Below are positions 8,586 through 16,338 of a DNA stretch of 64,000 bases, one piece after another; the stretch's first letter is position 1; the number at the start of each line of letters is the position of its first letter. Below the pieces are notes generated by a model, which made no database searches, was not told where the DNA came from, and saw only the letters and a list, made by a program, of their open reading frames with translations. Both the position numbers and the translations under genes were made by a program. The stretch is from Allosphingosinicella indica. Lineage in GTDB: Bacteria; Pseudomonadota; Alphaproteobacteria; Sphingomonadales; Sphingomonadaceae. The stretch lies in the NCBI RefSeq assembly GCF_900177405.1, contig NZ_LT840185.1, forward strand, positions 1,975,501 to 2,039,500. The letters are read 5' to 3'.

Positions 8586-8650
8586 CTGAGCTTGTCGAAG
8601 GACTGTCCTTCTTCCGGGCATAAGCAAAGGCAGGGCTTCGACAAGCTCAG
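8586..8650. repeat. REP-like palindromic repeat
   Basis: Perfect 15-bp inverted repeat: CTGAGCTTGTCGAAG at 8586-8600 and CTTCGACAAGCTCAG at 8636-8650, with 35 nt between. The GAGCTTGTCGAAG core is a dispersed repeat familiar from sphingomonad genomes. It sits between rppH and the alpha/beta-hydrolase gene, and the stop codon of the latter (8647-8649) lies inside the right arm. Confidence 0.85.
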
Positions 8651-9621
8651 CCCGGGCGGTGGGTGGGGAGGTGTTCGGCGATCATATGTTTCAGCACCGT
8701 CGTGCAGCCTTCGATATCCGCTTGCGACGACGGGATCGCGCGGCGCAGGTTGATGAAACCGTGGATATTGCCCTCCGCCTCGCGAAAGACGGTGGAGACG
8801 CCGGCCTCGATGCAGGCGGCGGCATAGGCGCGGCCCTGATCGCGGATCGGATCGAGACCGGCGGTAACGACAAGGGTTGGCGGCATGCCCTTCTGGCTCT
8901 TGAGCAAGGGGGCGTAGCGCCAATCCTTCCCGTCGGGCCGGTAGCAATCGTCAAACCATTTCATGCTCGCCCGGCTGAGCAGATAGCCTTCGCCGAAATC
9001 GCTGAAGGAGGGATAGCCCTTGGTCGGATCGGCGGCGGGATAGATCGGCCATTGCGCGATCACCGGCGCATTGGCGGGATCGTCGCGCAATGCGAGGCTG
9101 ACGATGATCGTGAGATTGCCGCCGGCGCTGTCGCCGGCGGGAATCAGACCCGTGACGTCGCGGCCGAGCGTTGCCGGGTTCGCCGCGACGAAGCGTGCCG
9201 CGGCGATGCAATCCTCGGGCGCGGCGGGCCAGGGGGCTTCGGGCGCGAGGCGATAATCGACCGAGACGACGGGCAGATCGAGCAGCCGCGCAATCTCGGC
9301 GCAGAAGGGTTCGTGGGTGAAGATGTCGCCGAAGACGAAGCCGCCGCCGTGGAGAAACAGCACCACCGGCCCCGGCCCGCGGTCCGCGCGGGCATCATAG
9401 ACGCGCAGCGGAATGTCGCCGGCCGGGCCCGGGGCAACCGCATCGCGGACGAAGGCGACCTCGCCGACCGGCGCATCCGACACGTCGCGCGCGGTGCGCA
9501 TCATGTTGCGCGCCTCGACTGCGCCGACCTCATAATTGCGCGGGCCGGGCAGGGCGTTGAGATAATCGAGGAAGCGCCGCACATCGGGGCGGACGAAAGG
9601 ATCGGCCAGAATCGGCTCCAT
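8647..9621 (-). CDS. Alpha/beta hydrolase (hormone-sensitive lipase-like)
   Basis: A 324-aa esterase/lipase of the HSL-like family IV. The oxyanion motif is LFLHGGGFVFGD, the nucleophile elbow is PAGDSAGGN (G-D-S-A-G), and the Asp and His of the triad are in GLDPIRDQG and NIHGFINLR. No signal peptide is visible, so it is probably cytoplasmic. The last residues (after about 320) are encoded by a REP-like repeat that also provides the stop, so the native C-terminus may have been altered by repeat insertion. The substrate is unknown. Confidence 0.9.
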   Translation of the reverse strand: MEPILADPFVRPDVRRFLDYLNALPGPRNYEVGAVEARNMMRTARDVSDAPVGEVAFVRDAVAPGPAGDIPLRVYDARADRGPGPVVLFLHGGGFVFGDIFTHEPFCAEIARLLDLPVVSVDYRLAPEAPWPAAPEDCIAAARFVAANPATLGRDVTGLIPAGDSAGGNLTIIVSLALRDDPANAPVIAQWPIYPAADPTKGYPSFSDFGEGYLLSRASMKWFDDCYRPDGKDWRYAPLLKSQKGMPPTLVVTAGLDPIRDQGRAYAAACIEAGVSTVFREAEGNIHGFINLRRAIPSSQADIEGCTTVLKHMIAEHLPTHRPG

Positions 9622-9659
9622 CGCTAGGCGGCCATCGGGATCGCGCCTAACTAGGGGCG

Positions 9660-10562
9660 ATGATCCCCATCGTCCATCATGCCGACTATGTCGCCGTCGC
9701 GCCGCCGGGCAGCGCCTATCGGTGGGGCAAGAACGGGCTGGTGCGCGATCTCCTGCTGGAAAGCGGCGCCGCGATCGACTGGATCGAGCCCGATCCGATG
9801 CCGCGCGCGTGGCTGGAGGCAGTACACGATCCTGCCTATGTCGCCGAAGTGGTGGAAGCGCGGGTGCCGACCGAGAAGGAGCGGCGGATCGGCTTTGCGG
9901 TCAGCGAGACGGTCGCGCGCCGGTCCGAGCGCGTGCCGGGCGGGACCTATGCGGCGTCGCTGCTCGCGCTGGAGCGCGGCCATGCGGCGAACAGCGCGGG
10001 CGGCAGCCATCATGCGCTGGCCGATACCGGCGCAGGCTATTGCGTGTTCAACGATCTCGCGATCGCCGCCGTCCGTCTGGTGGAGGAGGGCCGGGCGAAG
10101 AGCGTGCTGGTGGTCGATTGCGACGTCCACCAGGGCGACGGCACCGCGGCGCTGCTCGCCGGGCGGCCCGGCATCGCAACCTATTCGATCCACGCCGAGA
10201 AGAACTTCCCCGCCCGCAAAGCGCGTTCCACCCTCGACGTGCCGCTCGCCGACGGGACGGGGGACATCGCCTATCTGGAAGCGCTTGCGGCGACGCTCGC
10301 GCCGATGGTGCTGCAGCTCGCGCCCGACATCATCCTCTATCAGGCCGGGGTCGATCCGCACGCCGACGACAGGCTCGGCCGCCTCGCGCTCAGCAGCGAG
10401 GGGCTCGACGGGCGCGACCGGTTCGTCGCGGGGCTGGCGCGCGGCTCGGGCATCGCGCTCGCGACCACGCTGGGCGGCGGCTATGGCGACGATCTGATGG
10501 AGCCGGCGCGGCGGCACGTGCGTTCCATCCTCACCGTTGCCAGCGTCTTCGGGCAGGGGTGA
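9660..10562 (+). CDS. Histone deacetylase family protein
   Basis: A 300-aa zinc-dependent deacetylase of the arginase/HDAC fold. Active-site landmarks are in order: GGSHHALADTGAGYCVFND (paired His), DCDVHQGDGT (Asp and His zinc ligands), GVDPHADDRLGRL (second Asp ligand) and the GGGY loop. Bacterial members deacetylate acetylpolyamines or other acetylated amines rather than histones; the substrate here is not known. It stands alone, 91 nt before korA on the same strand. Confidence 0.92.
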   Translation: MIPIVHHADYVAVAPPGSAYRWGKNGLVRDLLLESGAAIDWIEPDPMPRAWLEAVHDPAYVAEVVEARVPTEKERRIGFAVSETVARRSERVPGGTYAASLLALERGHAANSAGGSHHALADTGAGYCVFNDLAIAAVRLVEEGRAKSVLVVDCDVHQGDGTAALLAGRPGIATYSIHAEKNFPARKARSTLDVPLADGTGDIAYLEALAATLAPMVLQLAPDIILYQAGVDPHADDRLGRLALSSEGLDGRDRFVAGLARGSGIALATTLGGGYGDDLMEPARRHVRSILTVASVFGQG

Positions 10563-10653
10563 GGCGGCAGATGCTGCGGCAAATAGCCCCTTGGGTTGGC
10601 GCGGCGCGGCGCGTAGAGACGGCGCAAAGCCCGACAGTGCAGAGAGTGCCCAG

Positions 10654-12537
10654 ATGGCGACCGCCACCCATTTCGTGACCCCTGAGGAAGCCGCGGCCGA
10701 CGCTCCGCTCGAATCCGTCGTCGTCCGCTTCGCCGGCGATTCCGGCGACGGGATGCAGTTGACCGGCGGGCAGTTCACGCTCTCGACCGCACTCGCCGGC
10801 AACGATCTCGCGACGTTCCCCGATTTTCCGGCCGAGATCCGCGCGCCGCAGGGCACGACCTTCGGCGTCTCCGCGTTCCAGATCAATTTCGGTTCCTCGG
10901 CGATCGAGACCGCGGGCGACGCGCCCGACGTGCTGGTGGCGATGAACCCGGCGGCGCTCAAGACCAATGTCGGCGATTTGAAGCGTGGCGGGCTGGTGAT
11001 CGCGGACAGCGGCGAGTTCGGCGCGCGTAACCTCGCCAAGGCGGGTTACGAGGTCAGCCCGCTCGAGGACGAAAGCCTCGCCGACTGGCGGGTGATGGCG
11101 TTCAACATCTCGCAGCTCACGCTCGATGCGGTGAAGCCCTTCGGCCTCGGCAACAAGGAGGCGCTGCGCTGCAAGAATATGTGGACGCTGGGGCTCGCGC
11201 TCTGGATGTTCGACCGCGATCGCGGGCCGATCGAGCAATGGCTCAAGACCAAGTTCGCCAAAGCGCCCGAGCTCGCCGAAGCCAATATCGCGGCGCTCAA
11301 CGCCGGCCATGCCTATGGCGAAACGGCGGAGATCGGCGGCGAGATCGGCCGCCACCATATCGATCCGGCACCCGCCGAACCCGGCCTCTACCGCACGGTC
11401 ACCGGCGCCGAAGCGATCTCGGTCGGCCTCGTCGCGGGTGCGCAGCTGGCCGAGCTGCCGATGTTCTTCGGCGGCTATCCGATCACGCCTGCGTCGGCGA
11501 TCCTGCATCATCTGTCGCGGCTCAAGGAATATGGCGTCACCACCTTCCAGGCGGAGGACGAGATTGCGGCGGTCGCGGCTGCGATCGGCGCGAGCTTCGC
11601 CGGATCGCTCGGCGTCACTTCCTCGTCGGGGCCGGGCATCGCGCTGAAGGGCGAGGCGATCGGGCTCGCGATCATGACCGAGCTGCCGCTGGTGATCGTC
11701 AATTCGCAGCGGGGCGGGCCGTCGACGGGGCTGCCCACCAAGACCGAGCAGTCCGATCTCTATCAGGCGGTCTACGGCCGCAATGGCGATGCGCCGCTGC
11801 CGGTGATCGCCGCGCGCTCGCCCGCCGACGCCTTCGATTGCGCAATAGAAGCGGTGCGCATCGCGACCCAATATATGACGCCGGTGATGCTGCTGACCGA
11901 CGGCTATATCGCCAATGCGGCCGAGCCGTGGAAGGTGCCGGACATGGCAACCTATGCGCCGTTCCCCGCCGCGTTCCACGATGCGCCGCTGGCGGACGGG
12001 GAAAGCGTCAATCCCTATGCGCGCGACGAAAAGCTGAAGCGCGTCTGGATCAAGCCCGGCACGCCCGGCCTGATGCACCGCATCGGCGGTATCGAGAAGA
12101 ATGTCGGGTCTGGGCATATCGACTATACCCCCGCCAACCACCAGGCGATGACCGACATCCGCGCCGACAAAGTGCTTGGCATCGCCAATTCGATCGCGCC
12201 GCAGGACGTGTGCCTCGGCACCGAGGGCGGCGCGCTGGCGGTGGTCGGCTGGGGATCGACCTTCGGGCCCATCCATCAGGCCGTCCGCCGCGCGCGCGCG
12301 CGCGGCACCGACGTCAGCCACGTCCACATCCGCCACATCTGGCCATTGCCCAAGAACCTCGGCGATCTGCTGCGCAGCTATGACCGCGTGATCGTGCCGG
12401 AGATGAACACGGGCCAGCTCAAGACGCTGCTGCGCGATCAGTATCTGATCGACGCGCGGCCGGTGAACAAAGTCTCCGGTCAGCCCTTCAAGATCGCCGA
12501 GATCGAAGCGGCCATCGCGGAGGCGCTGGCACGATGA
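10654..12537 (+). CDS. korA: 2-oxoacid:acceptor oxidoreductase, alpha subunit (gamma-alpha fusion)
   Basis: A 627-aa subunit of a KorAB-type oxidoreductase that decarboxylates a 2-oxoacid (probably 2-oxoglutarate) to its CoA ester and reduces ferredoxin. Residues about 20-200 are the gamma domain (VVRFAGDSGDGMQLTGGQ, FPAEIRAPQGTTFGVSAFQ); about 220-620 are the alpha domain, with FGGYPITPASAILHHLSRLK and the CoA/ThDP contact region SSGPGIALKGEAIGLAIMTE. ATG 10654 is preferred because the upstream frame has no family similarity. The stop overlaps the next tiny gene by ATGA. Confidence 0.93.
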   Translation: MATATHFVTPEEAAADAPLESVVVRFAGDSGDGMQLTGGQFTLSTALAGNDLATFPDFPAEIRAPQGTTFGVSAFQINFGSSAIETAGDAPDVLVAMNPAALKTNVGDLKRGGLVIADSGEFGARNLAKAGYEVSPLEDESLADWRVMAFNISQLTLDAVKPFGLGNKEALRCKNMWTLGLALWMFDRDRGPIEQWLKTKFAKAPELAEANIAALNAGHAYGETAEIGGEIGRHHIDPAPAEPGLYRTVTGAEAISVGLVAGAQLAELPMFFGGYPITPASAILHHLSRLKEYGVTTFQAEDEIAAVAAAIGASFAGSLGVTSSSGPGIALKGEAIGLAIMTELPLVIVNSQRGGPSTGLPTKTEQSDLYQAVYGRNGDAPLPVIAARSPADAFDCAIEAVRIATQYMTPVMLLTDGYIANAAEPWKVPDMATYAPFPAAFHDAPLADGESVNPYARDEKLKRVWIKPGTPGLMHRIGGIEKNVGSGHIDYTPANHQAMTDIRADKVLGIANSIAPQDVCLGTEGGALAVVGWGSTFGPIHQAVRRARARGTDVSHVHIRHIWPLPKNLGDLLRSYDRVIVPEMNTGQLKTLLRDQYLIDARPVNKVSGQPFKIAEIEAAIAEALAR

Positions 12538-12614
12538 ACCCGCGCCCGCTGCCGCTCATCGTCATGCTCGCGCTGGTGTGCGTGCTGATCGCTTATCTCT
12601 GGGGCTGGATCTGA
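12534..12614 (+). CDS. 26-aa single-span membrane peptide inside the kor operon
   Basis: A short reading frame from ATG 12534 to TGA 12614, overlapping the korA stop by ATGA and the next start by TGATG. Residues 4-24 (RPLPLIVMLALVCVLIAYLW) are one hydrophobic helix, so it is probably an inner-membrane micropeptide. No family was recognised. The case for a real gene is the perfect overlap at both ends and the clean membrane-helix composition; expression is not proven. Confidence 0.6.
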   Translation: MNPRPLPLIVMLALVCVLIAYLWGWI

Positions 12615-12802
12615 TGGATCATGCCTGTCCCGTTTGCGCGCAAAGCGTATTTTCGGACGAAGGCAGTTATGAGATTTGCGTCGTTTGCGGCTGGGAACAT
12701 GATCCGACTCAGGGTCAGAACGCCGATTTATCAGGTGGTGCCAATAACCTGTCTCTGAATGAGGCCCGCCGCGTTTGGGAATCTGGAAAGCAAGTTCGAT
12801 GA
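12614..12802 (+). CDS. Cysteine-rich CPCC-family small protein
   Basis: A 62-aa protein with two CxxC knuckles, CPVCAQ (residues 5-8) and CVVCGWEHD, then the GGANNLSLNEARRVW tail, the pattern of the CPCC family, probably a small zinc-binding fold. The function of the family is unknown. The start overlaps the stop of the membrane micropeptide and the stop (12800-12802) overlaps the korB start by ATGA, so the gene is wedged into the kor operon. Its GC content is about 52%, clearly below the neighbours, which suggests later acquisition. Confidence 0.82.
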   Translation: MDHACPVCAQSVFSDEGSYEICVVCGWEHDPTQGQNADLSGGANNLSLNEARRVWESGKQVR

Positions 12803-13821
12803 ACGAAATGACCAAACTTACCGCCAAGGATTTCGCCACCGATCAAGAGGTGCGCTGGTGCCCGGGTTGCGGCGACTATGCGGTGCTGAAGGCGGTGCAG
12901 CGCACGATGCCTGATCTCGGCGCCGATCCTTCGAAGACGGTGTTCGTCTCGGGCATCGGCTGCTCGTCGCGCTTCCCTTATTATATGGAGACCTACGGCT
13001 TCCATACCATCCACGGCCGCGCGCCGGCGGTGGCGACGGGCGTGAAGCTCGCCAATCCGGAGCTGGACGTGTGGATCATCACCGGCGACGGCGATGCGCT
13101 GTCGATCGGCGGCAACCACACGATGCACATCCTGCGCCGCAACCTCGATTGCCAGATCCTGCTGTTCAACAACGAAATCTACGGGCTGACCAAGGGCCAA
13201 TATTCGCCGACCTCGCGCGTCGGCACGCGCAGCCCGTCCACCCCGTTCGGGTCGGTCGACCGGCCGGTCAGCCCCTGCGCCTTCGCGCTGGGATCGGGCG
13301 CGCGGTTCGTCGCGCGCGGGATCGACGTCAGCAAATATCTGCCCGACGTGCTGAAGGCCGCACACGGCCATCGCGGCGCGGCGTTCGTCGAGATCTTCCA
13401 GAATTGCATCGTCTACAACGACGACGTGTTTGCGCCCTTCACCGCCAAGGAGAATGCCGGCAACCAGCTCTGGCTGGAGGCGGGCAAGCCGATCCTGTTC
13501 GCGGGCGGCGCCAAGGGGCTGACGCTCGACCGCCAGGCGCTCAACCTCAAGGTCGTCGACGTCGCGGACGGCGACTGGGAAGCCGCGGGCGTGATCGTCC
13601 ACGATCCGGCGAACAAGGCGGTGGCGCACATGCTGATCGACATGCCGTTCGGCGCCTATCCGATGGCGCTCGGCGTTATCTACGAGGATCCTGCGCCGAC
13701 CTTCGACAGCGCCGTCCGCACCCAGCAGGAACAGGCCGCCGCCGGCAAGAAGGCCGACCTCCAGGCGCTCGTCGCCAAGGGTCAGAGCTGGCAGGTCGAA
13801 AAGGAACCGCGTGACCAGTGA
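12799..13821 (+). CDS. korB: 2-oxoacid:ferredoxin oxidoreductase, beta subunit
   Basis: A 340-aa thiamine-diphosphate and [4Fe-4S] subunit that pairs with KorA. Cysteine ligands are seen in RWCPGCGDY and GIGCSSRFPYY, with a further Cys in DRPVSPCAFALG. The ThDP/Mg motif is ITGDGDALSIGGNH followed by LLFNNEIYGLTKGQYSPTS. The ATG at 12799 overlaps the CPCC gene stop. In aerobic bacteria KorAB can serve as an alternative to 2-oxoglutarate dehydrogenase. The end is followed directly by a composite palindromic repeat whose first hairpin may stabilise or end the transcript. Confidence 0.94.
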   Translation: MNEMTKLTAKDFATDQEVRWCPGCGDYAVLKAVQRTMPDLGADPSKTVFVSGIGCSSRFPYYMETYGFHTIHGRAPAVATGVKLANPELDVWIITGDGDALSIGGNHTMHILRRNLDCQILLFNNEIYGLTKGQYSPTSRVGTRSPSTPFGSVDRPVSPCAFALGSGARFVARGIDVSKYLPDVLKAAHGHRGAAFVEIFQNCIVYNDDVFAPFTAKENAGNQLWLEAGKPILFAGGAKGLTLDRQALNLKVVDVADGDWEAAGVIVHDPANKAVAHMLIDMPFGAYPMALGVIYEDPAPTFDSAVRTQQEQAAAGKKADLQALVAKGQSWQVEKEPRDQ

Positions 13822-13823
13822 CA

Positions 13824-14010
13824 CCTTCTCCCCGGCGGGGGAGAAGGATACCACAGCTTGGCGGCAAAGCCGCCGTAGCGGAGGTTGGATGAGGGCGGGC
13901 GGCGCCACGGCGCCGCGCGCTCGCATCTTGCGAGCGCTCACCCCTCACCCAGCTACGACTAGGCAGCGCGCTGCCAAGTCTTCGCAACCCTCTCCCGCAA
14001 GGGGAGAGGG
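13824..14010. repeat. Composite multi-hairpin palindromic repeat
   Basis: About 190 nt made of successive inverted repeats. The first is CCTTCTCCCC/GGGGAGAAGG (13824-13847), the last CCCTCTCCC/GGGAGAGGG (13988-14010). Between them are stems such as GGCGGC/GCCGCC near 13860 and GAGCGC-type arms near 13920-13940. The framing CTCTCCC...GGGAGAG arms are typical of dispersed intergenic elements in Proteobacteria. It fills the whole gap between korB and the next gene and codes for nothing recognisable. Confidence 0.8.
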
Positions 14011-14028
14011 ACGAGCGGCGGAGGCAAT

Positions 14029-14955
14029 TTGGACAATCTGACGCATAGCCTGGCGGGTGCGGTGCTGGGACAGATGGGGCTGAAGCGGCTGTCGGGCCGG
14101 GCGATGCCGACGCTGATCATTGCCGCCAACCTGCCCGATATCGACGCGGTCGCATCGGTGCTCGGCACGCAGTCGCTCACCATCCGCCGCGGGATCACGC
14201 ACGGGCCGATCGCGCTTCTGTTGCTGCCGCTGGTGCTGACCGGATTGATGCTCGCCTGGAACCGGTGGCGGCCGGCGAAGGAGCCGGTCAATTCCCGCGC
14301 GCTATTGCTGCTCGCTTATGTCGGCGCGCTCAGCCATCCGGCGCTCGATTGGCTCAACAGCTACGGCATCCGTCTGCTCGAGCCGTTCAGCAGCCGCTGG
14401 TTCTACGGCGATACCCTCTTCATCATCGATATCTGGATCTGGGCGGCGCTGATCGCGGGAGTGTGGCTGTCGCGCCGGCGCGAGAAGCGCGGCGGCAACT
14501 GGCGCGCACCTGCGATCGCCAGTTTCGCGGCGATCTGCGCCTACATCTTCGCCAATGGATTGATCACCGGCCGCGCCGAGGCGACGACGCATCATGCGGT
14601 GGAGCGCGATCTGGCGCTCACCCCTTCGCTAGTGGTCGCCAATCCGGTGCCGCTGCGCTTCTGGGCGCGGCGGATGGAATGGCGCGCGGGCCGCCTGTGG
14701 GGCGAAGGCGCATTCGACCTCGCGAACGGCGTCACGCTCGGCGGTGCGCCGCATCCCGCCAACCTCGGCGATCCGCGGCTGGCGCGGGTGCGCGACCGGC
14801 CGGATGTCGCGGCGCTGCTCTTCTGGGCGCGGATGCCGGTGGTGGTGGAGCGCGGCGGCGTTGCGGTGCTGACCGATCAGCGCTTCGCAGACCTCAGCGG
14901 CGGCGGACGCGGGCGTCGCTTCGGCTATGATCCGTTCAGCGTGCCGCTGGAATGA
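14029..14955 (+). CDS. YdjM-like metal-dependent hydrolase, membrane protein
   Basis: A 308-aa inner-membrane protein of the LexA-binding/YdjM metal-dependent hydrolase family. It starts DNLTHSLAGAVLGQMGL and holds NLPDIDAVAS, ITHGPIALLLLPL and GALSHPALDWLNSYG, the His/Asp motifs of this family; about four membrane spans cover residues 60-180. The start is TTG 14029 with GGAGG 5-9 nt upstream; no ATG precedes the conserved N-terminus. The photolyase gene overlaps its stop by ATGA. Enzymatic activity is not established for the family. Confidence 0.87.
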   Translation: MDNLTHSLAGAVLGQMGLKRLSGRAMPTLIIAANLPDIDAVASVLGTQSLTIRRGITHGPIALLLLPLVLTGLMLAWNRWRPAKEPVNSRALLLLAYVGALSHPALDWLNSYGIRLLEPFSSRWFYGDTLFIIDIWIWAALIAGVWLSRRREKRGGNWRAPAIASFAAICAYIFANGLITGRAEATTHHAVERDLALTPSLVVANPVPLRFWARRMEWRAGRLWGEGAFDLANGVTLGGAPHPANLGDPRLARVRDRPDVAALLFWARMPVVVERGGVAVLTDQRFADLSGGGRGRRFGYDPFSVPLE

Positions 14956-16328
14956 CCGCGCCGCCCGTCATCGTCTGGTTCCGGCAGGATCTGAGGCTTG
15001 CCGACCAAGCCGCGCTCGCCGCCGCGGCGGCGGAAGGGCCGGTTATCCCGTTCTATGTGCTGGACGACGAAACGCCCGGCAAATGGCGGATCGGCGGCGC
15101 GCAGCGCTGGTGGCTGTACCACAGCTTGCAGGCGCTCGATGCGTCGCTGGGTCGGCATCGGTCGCGGCTGATCCTGCGCAGCGGCAAAGCGGCGGAGGTC
15201 GTCGCGGCCGTCGCGAAGGAGGTGGGCGCGACGCGAGTCCACGCGATCCGCCATTACGAGCCCTGGTGGCGCGAGGCCGAGGATGCGCTCGGCAAGGCGG
15301 TCGATCTCTGTCTCCACGACGGCAACCAGCTCGCGCCGCCGGGTGCGGTGCGCACGGGATCGGGCGGCATATTCAAGATTTTCACGCCTTTCTGGCGCGC
15401 GCTGCAGGAACATATGCCGCCGCCCGCACCCGCCGAGGTGCCGAGCCTCTCCGCGCCATCGCGCTGGCCGAAGAGCGAACGGCTGGAGGAGTGGGCGCTG
15501 CTTCCCGAAAAGCCTGACTGGGCGGAGGCGTTCGATACGGAATGGACGCCCGGAGAAGCGGGCGCGGCGGAGCGGCTCGAGGATTTCGTAGCCGAGGTCG
15601 CGCGCTACAAGGCGCGGCGCGATCTGCCGGCGGAGGAGGGGACGAGCCGGCTGTCGCCGCACCTGCACTTCGGCGAGATTTCGCCGGCGACCGTGTGGCA
15701 TCGGCTGTCGCGCGCGAAGGGCGCCGAGTTCCTCCGCGAGCTTGCGTGGCGCGACTTCGCGCAGAACGAGTTGCTCATCCTGCCCGAGCTTGGTGAGGCG
15801 AATGCACGCGAGGCGTTCGATCGCTTCCCCTGGCGCAGCGGCAAGGCGGCGGCGAGCGATCTTCGCGCATGGCAGCAGGGGCGGACCGGCTACCCGATCG
15901 TCGATGCGGGGATGCGGCAGCTCTGGGCGACCGGCTGGATGCACAACCGCGTGCGGATGATCGCCGCTTCGTTTCTCATCAAGCATCTGCTGATCGACTG
16001 GCGCGATGGCGCGGCCTGGTTCTGGGACACTCTGGTCGATGCCGATTGGGGCAACAACAGTCTCAACTGGCAGTGGGTCGCGGGGTCCGGGTTCGATTCC
16101 AACCCGTTCGGCCGGATCATGGCGCCGCTCTCGCAATCGGAGAAGTTCGATGCGGGCGACTACATCCGCGCGTGGGTGCCCGAGCTGGGCGAGGTCGATG
16201 ACGCGGCGATCCACGATCCGCACGGCGTGGGCGCGGCGCCCGAGGGTTATCCCGAGCCGCTGATCGGTCACAAGGAAGCCCGTGCCCGGGCGCTCTCCGC
16301 GGTGGCGAAGATCAAATCGGCGCGATAA
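14952..16328 (+). CDS. phrB: Deoxyribodipyrimidine photolyase (class I)
   Basis: A 458-aa FAD enzyme that repairs cyclobutane pyrimidine dimers using blue light. Residues 5-130 are the antenna-binding Rossmann domain (PVIVWFRQDLRLADQAAL). The C-terminal FAD domain has LSPHLHFGEISP, WRDFAQNELL, PIVDAGMRQLWATGWMHNRV and the DADWGNNSLNWQWVAGSG stretch that contacts FAD and the dimer. The start overlaps the upstream stop by ATGA, and the cyclopropane synthase follows after 10 nt, giving a three-gene operon. Confidence 0.96.
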   Translation: MTAPPVIVWFRQDLRLADQAALAAAAAEGPVIPFYVLDDETPGKWRIGGAQRWWLYHSLQALDASLGRHRSRLILRSGKAAEVVAAVAKEVGATRVHAIRHYEPWWREAEDALGKAVDLCLHDGNQLAPPGAVRTGSGGIFKIFTPFWRALQEHMPPPAPAEVPSLSAPSRWPKSERLEEWALLPEKPDWAEAFDTEWTPGEAGAAERLEDFVAEVARYKARRDLPAEEGTSRLSPHLHFGEISPATVWHRLSRAKGAEFLRELAWRDFAQNELLILPELGEANAREAFDRFPWRSGKAAASDLRAWQQGRTGYPIVDAGMRQLWATGWMHNRVRMIAASFLIKHLLIDWRDGAAWFWDTLVDADWGNNSLNWQWVAGSGFDSNPFGRIMAPLSQSEKFDAGDYIRAWVPELGEVDDAAIHDPHGVGAAPEGYPEPLIGHKEARARALSAVAKIKSAR

Positions 16329-16338
16329 GGCGCCTCCC

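Noticed and set aside
9651-11039. 462-codon minus-strand reading frame over the HDAC and korA genes
   Set aside because: Crosses two real genes on the other strand and has no domain of its own.
13824-14010. Repeat region as a CRISPR array
   Set aside because: The arms are inverted and different from each other; there is no regular direct repeat with spacers.
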